NCBI RefSeq assembly: GCF_016756615.1
Contig: NZ_AP023262.1
Location: forward strand, 2,168,501 to 2,232,500
Length of the DNA: 64,000 nt
Origin: Mesorhizobium sp. L-8-3
GTDB taxonomy: Bacteria > Pseudomonadota > Alphaproteobacteria > Rhizobiales > Rhizobiaceae
Direction of reading: 5' to 3'
This document shows, one piece after another, positions 16,878-25,522 of the stretch. The position numbers and the translations under genes were made by a program. Position 1 is the first letter of the stretch, and each line of letters starts with the position of its first letter. The notes beneath the pieces are model-generated. The model searched no databases and had not been told where the DNA came from. It saw only the letters and a list, made by a program, of their open reading frames with translations.

Positions 16878-17411
16878 ATGACATCTTCCTCTTCTCCTCG
16901 GTTTCATGGTCTGATCGCGATGATCGACCGGTTGACCGATCTGGGCAGCATCACCGGCGCGCTGAGCCTGCTCTGCATTCTCATCCTCATCGGCGGCGAG
17001 ATCGTCGCCCGGAACCTCCTCGGTATCTCCCTTCATTTCTCGTGGGATCTTGCAGGTTATCTGATGGGTGCCTGCTTTCTGCTCTCCAGCGCCGCCGCGA
17101 TGAAAGGCGGCAGCCACGTTCGCGTCACGGCGCTTCTCGAGACGCTTCCTCCCGCTGTTGCCCGTGCGCTTGAGGTATTCGCCTGTCTGGTGGGCTTCGC
17201 GATCTGCGTGACGCTGAGCTGGGCGCTGATCGACATGGCCTGGCTGTCGGGAATGCGCGGCTCGACCGCAGCGACTGCCTTCCGCGTACCGCTGATCTAT
17301 CCCCAGGCCGTGCTCGCCATCGGCGCCGTGCTTCTGACCTTGCAATGTCTGGCGCAGTTCCTGAGGCTGATGTGCGGCGAAGCGCTCGCGACCGGTCCGG
17401 GCCTGGAATAA
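16878..17411 (+). CDS. TRAP transporter small permease (DctQ family)
   Basis: Inner-membrane small subunit, 177 residues, with four hydrophobic helices beginning near residues 27, 56, 96 and 138, the DctQ layout. The family-like segment GGSHVRVTALLETLP sits between helices two and three. It bridges binding protein and large permease in sodium-driven uptake. It lies 11 bases ahead of the large permease gene and about 100 bases after the binding protein gene, the gap being filled by the hairpin. Confidence 0.88.
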   Translation: MTSSSSPRFHGLIAMIDRLTDLGSITGALSLLCILILIGGEIVARNLLGISLHFSWDLAGYLMGACFLLSSAAAMKGGSHVRVTALLETLPPAVARALEVFACLVGFAICVTLSWALIDMAWLSGMRGSTAATAFRVPLIYPQAVLAIGAVLLTLQCLAQFLRLMCGEALATGPGLE

Positions 17412-17422
17412 GGGGCGCGAGG

Positions 17423-18724
17423 ATGGGAAAAATCATTGCCACCCTTCTCGGTCTGATGACGCTGCTTCTGGGCTCGGGCCTGTGGATCGGCCTGGGTCTG
17501 ATCGGCACTGGCGTCGGCCTGCTGGAATTTTTCCGGCCGAACATGCCGTCGCTGAAGCTGATTGCTCAGCAGACCTGGAACACGGTCGTATCGCCCGAGC
17601 TGCTGGCATTGCCGCTGTTCATTCTCATGGCCGAGATCCTGTTCCGAACCAGGATTTCCGAAGCGCTTTTCACGGGCCTCTCGCCCTGGCTTCGGCGCGT
17701 GCCCGGCCGGTTGAGCCACCTGACGGTAATGGGCTGCACGCTGTTTGCCTCGGTCTGCGGATCGTCGGCTGCGACGACCGTCACGGTCGGACGCATCACC
17801 GCCAAGGAACTGATCGGCCGGGGCTACAATCGCGATCTGGTCACTGGCAGCCTAGCCGGGGCAGGAACGCTGGGCTTCCTGATCCCGCCTTCCACCATCA
17901 TGATCATCTATGGGGTGATGGCGGAGGAATCGATCCTGCGTCTCTTCATCGCCGGCATTGTGCCGGGTGTCCTGCTGGCGGCCTCCTATATGGGCTATCT
18001 CGGCATCCGCGCCTGGCTCAATCCATCGCTGGTTGGCGAGCCGCCGGACCCCACGACATTGTGGGAGAAGCTCGTCGCACTCAAGGATCTGGGGCCGCTC
18101 ATCCTGCTCATCCTGGGTGTGATGGGCTCCATGTATGGCGGCATCGCCTCGCCGACCGAGGCTGCCGCCGTGGGCGTGGCCGCTTCGATGGCGATCGGCT
18201 TCGCGCAGCGTACTTTGGATCTGAAAGGTGTGATGATTGCCGCACGCCAGGCTGCGGAAAGCTGCGCCATGATCGGCCTGATCATGATCGGCGCCATGTT
18301 CCTGTCGACCGTCATCGGCTATCTGGGCGTGCCGCGCTTCATCGCCACCGGAATCCAGAGCTGGGGCATGCCGCCGCTTATGCTGGTTGTCGTGCTGCTG
18401 GTCTTCTACGTCCTGCTCGGCATGGTCATGGAGGGGCTCGGCATCATTGTCATGACCCTGCCGATCACGTTGCCGCTGGCTCTGTCGGCGGGCTATGACA
18501 AGATCTGGTTCGGCATATTCATCGTGATCGTTGTCGAGATGGCGCAGATCACGCCGCCGGTCGGCTTCAACCTGACCGTGATCCAGCGCCTGACAGGCGA
18601 CAGCATGGGGCGGATCACCCGGGCCACCATGCCGTTCTTCTTCATCATGGCGGCCTTTGTGTTCATCATGGCGCTCTTTCCCGGAATAATCGGGTTCCTG
18701 CCCCAGACGGTGCGGGGACAGTGA
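17423..18724 (+). CDS. TRAP transporter large permease (DctM family)
   Basis: Transport subunit of 433 residues with about twelve helices and typical DctM segments: AEILFRTRISEALF, VCGSSAATTVTVGRI, GAGTLGFLIPPSTIMIIYG and GVASPTEAAAVG-like GIASPTEAAAVG. I start at the ATG at 17423 behind AGGGG; the longer frame from 17345 overlaps the DctQ gene. It completes the importer and is followed after about 70 bases by pxpB, tying uptake to lactam opening. Confidence 0.92.
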   Translation: MGKIIATLLGLMTLLLGSGLWIGLGLIGTGVGLLEFFRPNMPSLKLIAQQTWNTVVSPELLALPLFILMAEILFRTRISEALFTGLSPWLRRVPGRLSHLTVMGCTLFASVCGSSAATTVTVGRITAKELIGRGYNRDLVTGSLAGAGTLGFLIPPSTIMIIYGVMAEESILRLFIAGIVPGVLLAASYMGYLGIRAWLNPSLVGEPPDPTTLWEKLVALKDLGPLILLILGVMGSMYGGIASPTEAAAVGVAASMAIGFAQRTLDLKGVMIAARQAAESCAMIGLIMIGAMFLSTVIGYLGVPRFIATGIQSWGMPPLMLVVVLLVFYVLLGMVMEGLGIIVMTLPITLPLALSAGYDKIWFGIFIVIVVEMAQITPPVGFNLTVIQRLTGDSMGRITRATMPFFFIMAAFVFIMALFPGIIGFLPQTVRGQ

Positions 18725-18797
18725 GAGCGGACCGGCAAACCGATGCGCGGCGGCCCCAGGGTCGCTGCTCCAAACGGAACTGATACTGTGAATACCG

Positions 18798-19529
18798 ATG
18801 ACCCCGACCATTCTTCCCTGCGGTGATGCCGCGCTCGTGCTGCAGATCGGCGACAAGATCGACGCCGAAGCAAATGCGTGCGTCATTGCATTGGCGGACG
18901 AGTTGACGGCCCGCGCGCTGCCCGGGGTGCTGGAGATCGTGCCTACCTATCGCTCGCTGCTCGTGCGTTACAATCCTGGGCAGATCAGGGGCGGCGATCT
19001 GGAACAACGGCTGCTCCAAGCCTTTGAACATCCTGCCAATGTGTCAGACCAAGGACGCTTGTGGATCGTGCCTTGCCTTTATGGCGGTGAGGTCGGGCAG
19101 GACCTTGACGAACTGGCCGCGACGAAGGGCCTGTCGTCCGAGGAGGTTATCGCGCTGCATTCCGGTGCGGAATACCGCATTTACATGATCGGTTTCGCGC
19201 CCGGTTTTGCCTATCTCGGCGGCCTTCCGGAAATCCTCCATACGCCGCGCCTGCTGAAGCCCCGGCAGAACATTCCGGCAGGCGCCATCGGCATAGGCGG
19301 CCAGCAGGGCAATATCAACTCCGTGGCTGGCCCGTCGGGATGGCGTTTTATCGGCTGGACGCCGGTGAAGTCATTTGATCCCGAGCGGGCTGAGCCGTTC
19401 CTGTTCCGCGCCGGGGATCGCATCCGCTTCCGCCCCATAGGCGAGGAGGAAAGCCGCGATCTTATCGCGCGCTCCGCCGCGGGCGAAATGATCGTTGTCC
19501 CGGAGACCACGGGAGGACTGGCGCAATGA
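18798..19529 (+). CDS. pxpB: 5-oxoprolinase subunit B (KipI family)
   Basis: The 243-residue PxpB subunit of ATP-dependent 5-oxoprolinase, also known as KipI or allophanate-hydrolase subunit 1 type. It shows the diagnostic IGFAPGFAYLGGLP, PRLLKPRQNIPAGAIGIGG and GGQQGNINSVAGPSGWRFIG segments. The stop overlaps the pxpC start (ATGA), so the two subunits are translationally coupled. With pxpA on the facing operon the enzyme set is complete in this island. Confidence 0.93.
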   Translation: MTPTILPCGDAALVLQIGDKIDAEANACVIALADELTARALPGVLEIVPTYRSLLVRYNPGQIRGGDLEQRLLQAFEHPANVSDQGRLWIVPCLYGGEVGQDLDELAATKGLSSEEVIALHSGAEYRIYMIGFAPGFAYLGGLPEILHTPRLLKPRQNIPAGAIGIGGQQGNINSVAGPSGWRFIGWTPVKSFDPERAEPFLFRAGDRIRFRPIGEEESRDLIARSAAGEMIVVPETTGGLAQ

Positions 19530-20581
19530 GCATCGAAGTCCTCTCCGCCGGGCCGATGCTGACCATACAGGACGCCGGCCGCTTCGGTTTTCGTCATCTC
19601 GGCGTGTCGGCCGCCGGCCCGATCGATGCGGCGGCCATGGCGCTGGCCAATGCGCTTTGCGGCAATGACATCGGAGCGGCGGCTCTGGAATTTGCAGGTC
19701 CGGGCGGCCGCTTTCGCACGACGCGCGCACTGCGCTTTGCCGTCACAGGCGGACCCTGCGACATCCGTGTCGACAACCGGATCGTCGCTGCCGGCGAAAG
19801 TCATCGCCTGTTGCCCGGCGAAACCCTGTCCATAGGCGTGCCCCAGGGCGTGGTCTGGGGTTACATGGCCATTTCGGGGGGCATCGCTTCACCTGTCGTA
19901 CTGGGGTCGCGCTCCACTCATCTGCGCAGCGGTCTCGGCGGGATCGAGGGGCGTGCCCTGCGTACGGGCGACATACTCCCGCTCGGCCTCGATGACGTCG
20001 ATGGTCCATGCCTGCGGCCCGCGAGCCCGCTTCAGGGGGCGAGCATTCCTTGCGGCAAGGGACCCATTCGTCTGATCCTCGGCCCGCAACAGGATTACTT
20101 CGCGCCTGAGATCATTGCACGGCTGACGGAGGAGGAGTTCACCGTCACACCGCAGCGGGACCGGATGGCCATGGTGCTCGGAGGTGTCGAACTGCCGGCA
20201 ATGGGCGGACACGACATCGTCTCCGACGGCACAGTGCCGGGCTCGGTTCAGGTGCCCGGTTCGGGTCTCCCGCTGGTTCTTCTCGCGGAAAGCCAGACGA
20301 CCGGCGGTTATCCGAAGATTGCCACCATCGCGTCGGTCGATCTGGCGCGGCTGGCACAGATGCCGGTAGGCAGCACGCTGCGTTTCGCCATCATAACCCG
20401 CGACGAGGGAGAGGAACTCTTGTTGGCGCATCAACGCAATATGCGTGCGGTGCTCGCGGATCTGGTCGCCAAGCCTGAAGGCGATCTGCATTCCGAATAT
20501 CTTCTCTCATGCGATCTGATCGGTATCTTTGCAGCCGAAGAAATCCTACATCCCGTGTGGTCGCAGCAGGGGGGAGGTTGA
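19526..20581 (+). CDS. pxpC: 5-oxoprolinase subunit C (KipA family)
   Basis: The 351-residue PxpC (KipA, biotin-dependent carboxyltransferase-like) subunit. Typical segments are TIQDAGRFGFRHLGVSAAGP near the N terminus, ALEFAGPGG, and GGHDIVSDGTVPGSVQVPGSG and QTTGGYPKIATIASVDLARL in the second half. It forms the catalytic complex with PxpB and receives activated 5-oxoproline from PxpA. It is coupled to pxpB, and a GntR-type regulator gene follows two bases after its stop. Confidence 0.93.
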   Translation: MSIEVLSAGPMLTIQDAGRFGFRHLGVSAAGPIDAAAMALANALCGNDIGAAALEFAGPGGRFRTTRALRFAVTGGPCDIRVDNRIVAAGESHRLLPGETLSIGVPQGVVWGYMAISGGIASPVVLGSRSTHLRSGLGGIEGRALRTGDILPLGLDDVDGPCLRPASPLQGASIPCGKGPIRLILGPQQDYFAPEIIARLTEEEFTVTPQRDRMAMVLGGVELPAMGGHDIVSDGTVPGSVQVPGSGLPLVLLAESQTTGGYPKIATIASVDLARLAQMPVGSTLRFAIITRDEGEELLLAHQRNMRAVLADLVAKPEGDLHSEYLLSCDLIGIFAAEEILHPVWSQQGGG

Positions 20582-20582
20582 C

Positions 20583-21251
20583 ATGAGCGGCTCGTATAAT
20601 CTGGCACGAGAAGCACACAGGCGGATCATCGGCATGATCTTCGAGGGTGCTCTCAAATCCGGCGACGCCCTTCAGGAGGCCGCGCTGGGCGAAGTGCTCG
20701 GCATGTCGCGCACGCCCGTCCGCGAAGCGATCAAGCGGATCGAGAGCGAGGGGCTGGCCGCGGCCGAAGGCCGGTTCACGCGCGTGCGCAGCCTGGCCGC
20801 TGCGGAGATCGAGGAGATTTTCTTCCTTCGCCTTGAACTGGAGCCATTCACCGCTCGTTCCGCCGTGCGGCTGCCGCCGGCTCAGGTCGATGCGATGGAG
20901 GCGCGCATCAGGAAATTGATGGCGGCCGGTCCGGAGATCGATGATCTGCATTGGCAAACCGACGATGATTTCCACGCTTTGCTGGCGCAGGAGGCGGGTA
21001 ATCGGACCATCGCTTCGACCGTTGCGGCTCTGCGCCGCCGTACCTGCGTCTTCGACCATACCCAGGTGCCGGACCGCTTTCTGAAAGGCTGTGCCGAACA
21101 TCTCGTGATCCTGGACGCCGTCCGTTCCGGTGAGGCCGATGCAGTCGAAACGGCGATGCGACGCCATCTCGAGAATGCGCGCGACGCAGTGCTTGGCCGT
21201 TTGCGGGAGCTTCCAGGCCAACCGCAGGACACGACAGCAGAAACGAAATGA
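20583..21251 (+). CDS. GntR-family regulator (FCD domain), first of two
   Basis: A 222-residue GntR/FadR-type repressor. The winged helix covers about residues 8-70 (ALGEVLGMSRTPVREAIKRI) and the all-helical FCD effector domain follows. A strong GGGGAGG ribosome binding site precedes the ATG at 20583. FCD regulators normally respond to small carboxylic acids, so it probably senses the imported compound or an intermediate. Its likely target is the divergent pxpA/dctP promoter region. It overlaps the next gene (ATGA). Confidence 0.9.
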   Translation: MSGSYNLAREAHRRIIGMIFEGALKSGDALQEAALGEVLGMSRTPVREAIKRIESEGLAAAEGRFTRVRSLAAAEIEEIFFLRLELEPFTARSAVRLPPAQVDAMEARIRKLMAAGPEIDDLHWQTDDDFHALLAQEAGNRTIASTVAALRRRTCVFDHTQVPDRFLKGCAEHLVILDAVRSGEADAVETAMRRHLENARDAVLGRLRELPGQPQDTTAETK

Positions 21252-22201
21252 AGTGTCTTGTCATCCAGCCGATTCACGAAGCCGGCCTCTCGAAGCTCCG
21301 GCAGAACGGGATCGAACCGGTTTTCTGTCCGGCTCCCGACATGGCAACCGTCGCGCTCCATATTGCGGGCTGCGAGGCGGTCATCACGCGCGATGCCGGA
21401 CTGGATGCGCGCGCTTTTGAGGCAGGCGACCGGCTGCGCGTGGTGGTGGTGCACGGAACCGGCCATGACCCGGTCGACAAGGCCGCAGCCGCGCGGGCCG
21501 GCGTCGTGGTAGCCAATACTCCGGGCGCCAACGCCCGCTCGGTCGCCGAACTGGCGCTCGGGCTTGCGATCGCCGTGGCGCGCCGGATTCCCGCAGCGGA
21601 CCGTGCCGCGCGCGATAGTCGCAAGGGTTTTCGCGAGTCCGCCAGCTTCACCGAGCTTTCCGGCAAGACAGCGCTTATCCTTGGCTGGGGTGCTATCGGG
21701 CGCGATTTCGGACGAATGCTCGACCAGGCTTTCGGGATGCGCGTTCTGGTTCACTCTCCCCGCGCGCCCGAGACGGGCGGCTATGCCCGCGCGTCTAGCC
21801 TTGCTGCCGGCCTTGCCGAGGCTGATCTGGTTTCCCTGCACACGCCGCTGCGCGAGGAGACCCGCAACCTGATGGACGCTGCTGCCTTCGCCGCGATGAA
21901 GCCGGGAGCGATCCTTGTCAATGTTGCCCGCGCCGGGCTGGTGGATGAGGAAGCGCTGCTGGCCTCGATCGCATCGGGCCATCTTGGCGGGGCAGGGCTC
22001 GACGTCTATTCCACTCACGCATCGCAAGGTCCACTGGCGGGATTCGAGAACGTCGTTTTCACGCCCCATCTCGGTGGGACTTCGGACGATGCGCTGCGCC
22101 GGGTCGCCGAGGCGGCGGCGGGGCATGTCGTGTCCGCCCTTTCTGGGCGGATGCCTGCGACTACATTGAATCCCGGAGCCTGGGGGGGCGCTTTCGCATG
22201 A
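21248..22201 (+). CDS. D-isomer-specific 2-hydroxyacid dehydrogenase
   Basis: NAD-dependent enzyme of 317 residues that interconverts 2-oxo acids and D-2-hydroxy acids. The Rossmann motif is ILGWGAIGRDFGRM. Catalytic residues are Arg in NVARAGLVDE, the downstream Glu region, and His in TPHLGGTSD. It resembles the phosphoglycerate-dehydrogenase-like branch, but the context argues for a catabolic 2-oxo acid such as the transamination product. It overlaps both neighbours by four bases (ATGA), so it is part of a tightly coupled operon. Confidence 0.88.
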   Translation: MKCLVIQPIHEAGLSKLRQNGIEPVFCPAPDMATVALHIAGCEAVITRDAGLDARAFEAGDRLRVVVVHGTGHDPVDKAAAARAGVVVANTPGANARSVAELALGLAIAVARRIPAADRAARDSRKGFRESASFTELSGKTALILGWGAIGRDFGRMLDQAFGMRVLVHSPRAPETGGYARASSLAAGLAEADLVSLHTPLREETRNLMDAAAFAAMKPGAILVNVARAGLVDEEALLASIASGHLGGAGLDVYSTHASQGPLAGFENVVFTPHLGGTSDDALRRVAEAAAGHVVSALSGRMPATTLNPGAWGGAFA

Positions 22202-23487
22202 ACGGCACAGCCGCAAGCAAGGTCGCAGCGGACAGCACTTCCCAGGTCGTTCGCGACACCATTGCCCGCGTCCTGTCGCGGGTGAATGCGCTCTCCGAAG
22301 ACGGGCCGGGCTGGACACGCCCGTCCTACAGCGACCTGGAGAGTCAGGCCCATGCGGTTATCGAGGACGAGGCCCGCGCTCTCGGTCTGGCCGTCAGCCG
22401 CGACGCGGCGGGCAATCTCTTCGCCCGCATGAAGGGAAGCGATCCGGCCGCCACGGCACTCTACACCGGCTCGCATCTCGATACCGTCAGCCAGGGCGGC
22501 GCCTATGACGGGCAGGCCGGCGTGGCCGGGGCGCTGGCGCTGGTCGCGGCGCTGCGCGCGGGCGGCGCAACCCCGCCGATGGATATCGTCGTCACCGTTA
22601 CCCGCGCCGAAGAAAGTGTGTGGTTTCCGGTCTCCTATATCGGCTCGCGCGCGGCTCTCGGGCGGCTAGAGCGCGCCGATCTTCAGGCCAGACGCGTCGA
22701 TACCGGCCGCAGCCTGGCCGATCACATGCGCGAACAGGGGTATGATCCCGAAGCGCTGATGCGGGCCGTCCCGCCCGCTCCGGCGAAATTTCTCGAGTTT
22801 CATATCGAGCAGGGACCGACGCTGCATGATGCGAGGGAAGCTTATGCCGTGGTCACCGCGATCCGGGGCGGACTGCGCTATCGCACAGCCAGGGTGCATG
22901 GTGCCTGGGCCCATTCGGGCGCAGCACCACGCGAGGGCCGCGCCGATGCGGTGGTGGCGTTTTCCGATCTGGTCATGGCGATGGACCGGATATGGGCGCA
23001 AATGCTTGCCGACGGTATCGACCTGACGGTGACTTTCGGCAAGGTCGATGCCGCCAGCCCCGCCCATGCCATGGCAAAGGTGGCAGGAGAACTGGGTTTC
23101 TGTCTCGATCTCCGCTCCGCCGACCCGGATGCGCTTGAGGCAGCCGACCGCAAGCTGCGGGCCGAGATCGCCCGGATCGAGAGCGAACGTCCGGGCATCC
23201 GTTTCGACCTTGGCGTTCAAAGCCGCAGTCTGCCGGCCCGCCTTTCAGGCGAAATGGCCGACTGGGTGGCCGGCGGGGCCGCACGGCTGGGCGACAATCC
23301 GCGCCGTATGCTGTCAGGCGGCGGGCACGACGCAGCCGCCTTCACCACTGCGGGATGGGACAGCGTCATGGTCTTCATCCGCAACTGGAACGGCAGCCAC
23401 TGTCCTGAGGAGGGCATGGATCAGCACGATCTGGCGCGGGCAGTGGAGGCAGTGCACGCTGCGGTGCTGGAGCTTGCGACACCATGA
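22198..23487 (+). CDS. M20-family amidohydrolase (N-carbamoyl-amino-acid hydrolase/allantoate amidohydrolase group)
   Basis: Two-metal hydrolase of 429 residues in the hydantoinase/carbamoylase branch of peptidase family M20. Metal ligands are visible in TGSHLDTV (His), GAYDGQAGVAGA (Asp), RAEESVWF (Glu-Glu), FHIEQGP (His) and GGGHDAAAF (His). These enzymes split N-carbamoyl or ureido groups from amino acids. In this operon it could unmask the amino group of an imported N-substituted amino acid; the actual substrate is unknown. It overlaps the preceding and following genes by ATGA. Confidence 0.87.
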   Translation: MNGTAASKVAADSTSQVVRDTIARVLSRVNALSEDGPGWTRPSYSDLESQAHAVIEDEARALGLAVSRDAAGNLFARMKGSDPAATALYTGSHLDTVSQGGAYDGQAGVAGALALVAALRAGGATPPMDIVVTVTRAEESVWFPVSYIGSRAALGRLERADLQARRVDTGRSLADHMREQGYDPEALMRAVPPAPAKFLEFHIEQGPTLHDAREAYAVVTAIRGGLRYRTARVHGAWAHSGAAPREGRADAVVAFSDLVMAMDRIWAQMLADGIDLTVTFGKVDAASPAHAMAKVAGELGFCLDLRSADPDALEAADRKLRAEIARIESERPGIRFDLGVQSRSLPARLSGEMADWVAGGAARLGDNPRRMLSGGGHDAAAFTTAGWDSVMVFIRNWNGSHCPEEGMDQHDLARAVEAVHAAVLELATP

Positions 23488-24119
23488 GCTCGCAAACACT
23501 TTCCCAAAACGCCTATCAAAGCATCAAGGACGACATCGCTACGGGCCGGATCGCGCCGAACACCATTCTGTCGGAACGTGATCTCGCCGACAGGCTCGGC
23601 ATTTCACGCACGCCGCTGCGATCGGCCATGTCCCGACTGGAGCGAGAAAACGTGATCGATCGGCTGGCGAACGGGGCCTTGCTGGTGCGTGCGGTCACGA
23701 TCGAACAACTGCTCGAAATCGTCCAGCTTCGCCAGATCCTCGAACGATCCGCCGCAGCGCGCGCCGCCGAGTTCGGACCGACACCGGCGCTTCTTGAAGT
23801 GCGCGAGGCCATGACGCGTTACCTTGGCGACAGCAGGGCCACCTTCGACGACTTCTGGCGCGATGACGAGTTGTTTCACCTTGGCGTTGCCCTTGCCGCC
23901 CGGATGGAGTTGCTGCCTGAACTGCTGGCCGAGCAGCGGGCCATAATCCGGCGCAGCACGATCATCCGCACGCATGACAATTTCGCGGATCAGGCGAAGG
24001 AGCATATCGCCGTCATCGACGCCATTGTCGACGGCAATCCCGCAGCCGCCCGCGCGGCCATGTCGCTCCATTTCGATAACATGCGGACGCGAACGCTCGG
24101 CTCGCTGTCCAGTCGCTGA
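23484..24119 (+). CDS. GntR-family regulator (FCD domain), second of two
   Basis: A 211-residue FadR-type GntR regulator: winged helix with DLADRLGISRTPLRSAMSRL (about residues 33-52), then an FCD helical domain. It differs clearly from the first GntR protein of the operon, so this is not a recent duplication. Two dedicated repressors in one operon suggest sensing of two compounds, for example substrate and product. It overlaps the M20 gene by ATGA, and the M24 gene starts 10 bases after it. Confidence 0.88.
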   Translation: MSSQTLSQNAYQSIKDDIATGRIAPNTILSERDLADRLGISRTPLRSAMSRLERENVIDRLANGALLVRAVTIEQLLEIVQLRQILERSAAARAAEFGPTPALLEVREAMTRYLGDSRATFDDFWRDDELFHLGVALAARMELLPELLAEQRAIIRRSTIIRTHDNFADQAKEHIAVIDAIVDGNPAAARAAMSLHFDNMRTRTLGSLSSR

Positions 24120-24129
24120 AAGACGCCCG

Positions 24130-25314
24130 ATGCTCGACGACCTGCGCATGCAAGAGCAAGATCCGCTGCGCGGCATGGACGCCGTTTTCCCCGGCGAAGA
24201 GTTCGCGGGACGGATCGAGCGTATCCGTGCCGCGCTCGCGCCGCTCGGAACCGATGCGCTGCTGCTGACCGGACCGGAGAACATCTTCTGGGCCACGGGG
24301 CGTCAGACGGCCGGCTATTTTGCCTTCCAGGCGTTGATCGTGCCTGCCTCGGGCGAGCCGGTTCTGCTGGTGCGCCAGCTTGAGACCACCGGTGCTCGGG
24401 CGTCGACTTGGCTGTCCGACATCCGCGCCTGGCAGGACGGCGAAGACCCGGCCGCCGCGCTCGGCCGGCTTGTGGCTGAACTCGGGCTGAAAAGCCTGGC
24501 CGTCGAACGCAATGGCTGGTTCGTAAGTCTGTCGCTCGGAGCGCGCATCGCCGCCGCGCTGAAAGAAGTCCGGATCCATGACGGATCGGGTATCGTGGAG
24601 GATCTGCGGGCCGTCAAGTCGCCTGCCGAACTCGCGGCCATCCGCCGGGCGGCGACCTACGCCCAGACCGGCATGGCTGCTGCCCTAGAGATGTGCCGCG
24701 CCGGGGTCAACGAAAATGATGTCACCGCTGCAATGACGGCAGCGGCGATTGTCGCGGGGTCGGAGGCGATGGCGATGGAGCCTTTGGTATCCTCGGGGCC
24801 TCGTTCCGGCGTACCCCATGCCACGTGGCGGCGGCGGCGCATCGAGCACGGCGATGCTGTCTTTCTCGAGCTTGCCGCCAGCCACGACCGCTATCACGCA
24901 GCACTTATGCGCAGCGTCTGGATAGGGGAACCGCCGGCGGAGGCAACGCGCATGATGGATACGACGCTACGAGCGCTGGAGGCGGCGCTTGCCGCGATGC
25001 GACCTGGTATTCCTTGTGCCCGGCCACACGAGGCGGCCCAGGCGGTCATTGATGCCGCCGGCTATTCGAGCGCCTTCCGCAAGCGGATCGGCTATTCGAT
25101 GGGCGCCGCCTTCGCGCCCGACTGGGGCGAAGGGGCGATTCTGTCGCTGTTTTCGCATGTGACCCGGCTGCTTGAACCGGGCATGGTTTTTCATCTGCCC
25201 GCCACCTTGCGCAGCTATGGAAACTTTACGGTCGGAGCGTCGGAGACTGTGATCGTTACTCATACCGGCATCGAGGTTCTGTCGGACTTACCGCGCACGA
25301 TGACCGTTCGGTAG
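24130..25314 (+). CDS. M24 (pita-bread) enzyme with altered metal site, creatinase/ectoine-hydrolase type
   Basis: A 394-residue two-domain protein: creatinase N-domain (about 25-160) and M24 catalytic domain (about 165-385). In the canonical metal positions the two Asp are Glu 247 (VFLELAA) and Ala 258 (RYHAALMRS), and the HGxG histidine is Tyr 322 (GYSMG). The PH histidine in SGVPHATW is kept. This resembles metal-free members such as creatinase and, as far as I recall, ectoine hydrolase, rather than aminopeptidase P. It probably hydrolyses a C-N bond in the imported compound. It is last in the TRAP-pxpBC operon. Confidence 0.8.
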   Translation: MLDDLRMQEQDPLRGMDAVFPGEEFAGRIERIRAALAPLGTDALLLTGPENIFWATGRQTAGYFAFQALIVPASGEPVLLVRQLETTGARASTWLSDIRAWQDGEDPAAALGRLVAELGLKSLAVERNGWFVSLSLGARIAAALKEVRIHDGSGIVEDLRAVKSPAELAAIRRAATYAQTGMAAALEMCRAGVNENDVTAAMTAAAIVAGSEAMAMEPLVSSGPRSGVPHATWRRRRIEHGDAVFLELAASHDRYHAALMRSVWIGEPPAEATRMMDTTLRALEAALAAMRPGIPCARPHEAAQAVIDAAGYSSAFRKRIGYSMGAAFAPDWGEGAILSLFSHVTRLLEPGMVFHLPATLRSYGNFTVGASETVIVTHTGIEVLSDLPRTMTVR

Positions 25315-25390
25315 TCTGCCCTTCATCTTGAGCTCAAAAGGGATTTCAGGCGCCGACCAGTGAAGAGGCGCGAAAATCTCAAGGGGCGGG

Positions 25391-25522
25391 ATGAAGCACG
25401 CCGGCCTGAACGTCACCCTGGATGATCTGCCCATGTTGGCGAGCGACCGGCAGATCGCGGAAGCGATCGTAAGCAAGGAAATCGCAGAAAAATGGCTACG
25501 CCAGCGCCTGCCGACTCTCGCG
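25391..25522 (+). pseudogene. Truncated AlpA/excisionase-like N terminus
   Basis: About 44 codons with a segment (LPMLASDRQIAEAIVSKEIA) like the small DNA-binding proteins found just upstream of integrase genes in rhizobial mobile elements. The similarity stops at LPTLAG, where the sequence switches directly into integrase C-terminal coding in the next frame. I read this as the left side of a deletion joint. Confidence 0.5.

Noticed and set aside
7577..25314. The island read as an ectoine-utilisation cluster because of TRAP transporter plus M24 enzyme
   Set aside because: No DoeB/EutE deacetylase, no EutB/EutC and no MocR-type EnuR regulator are present, while PxpABC, aldolases and FCD-GntR regulators are.
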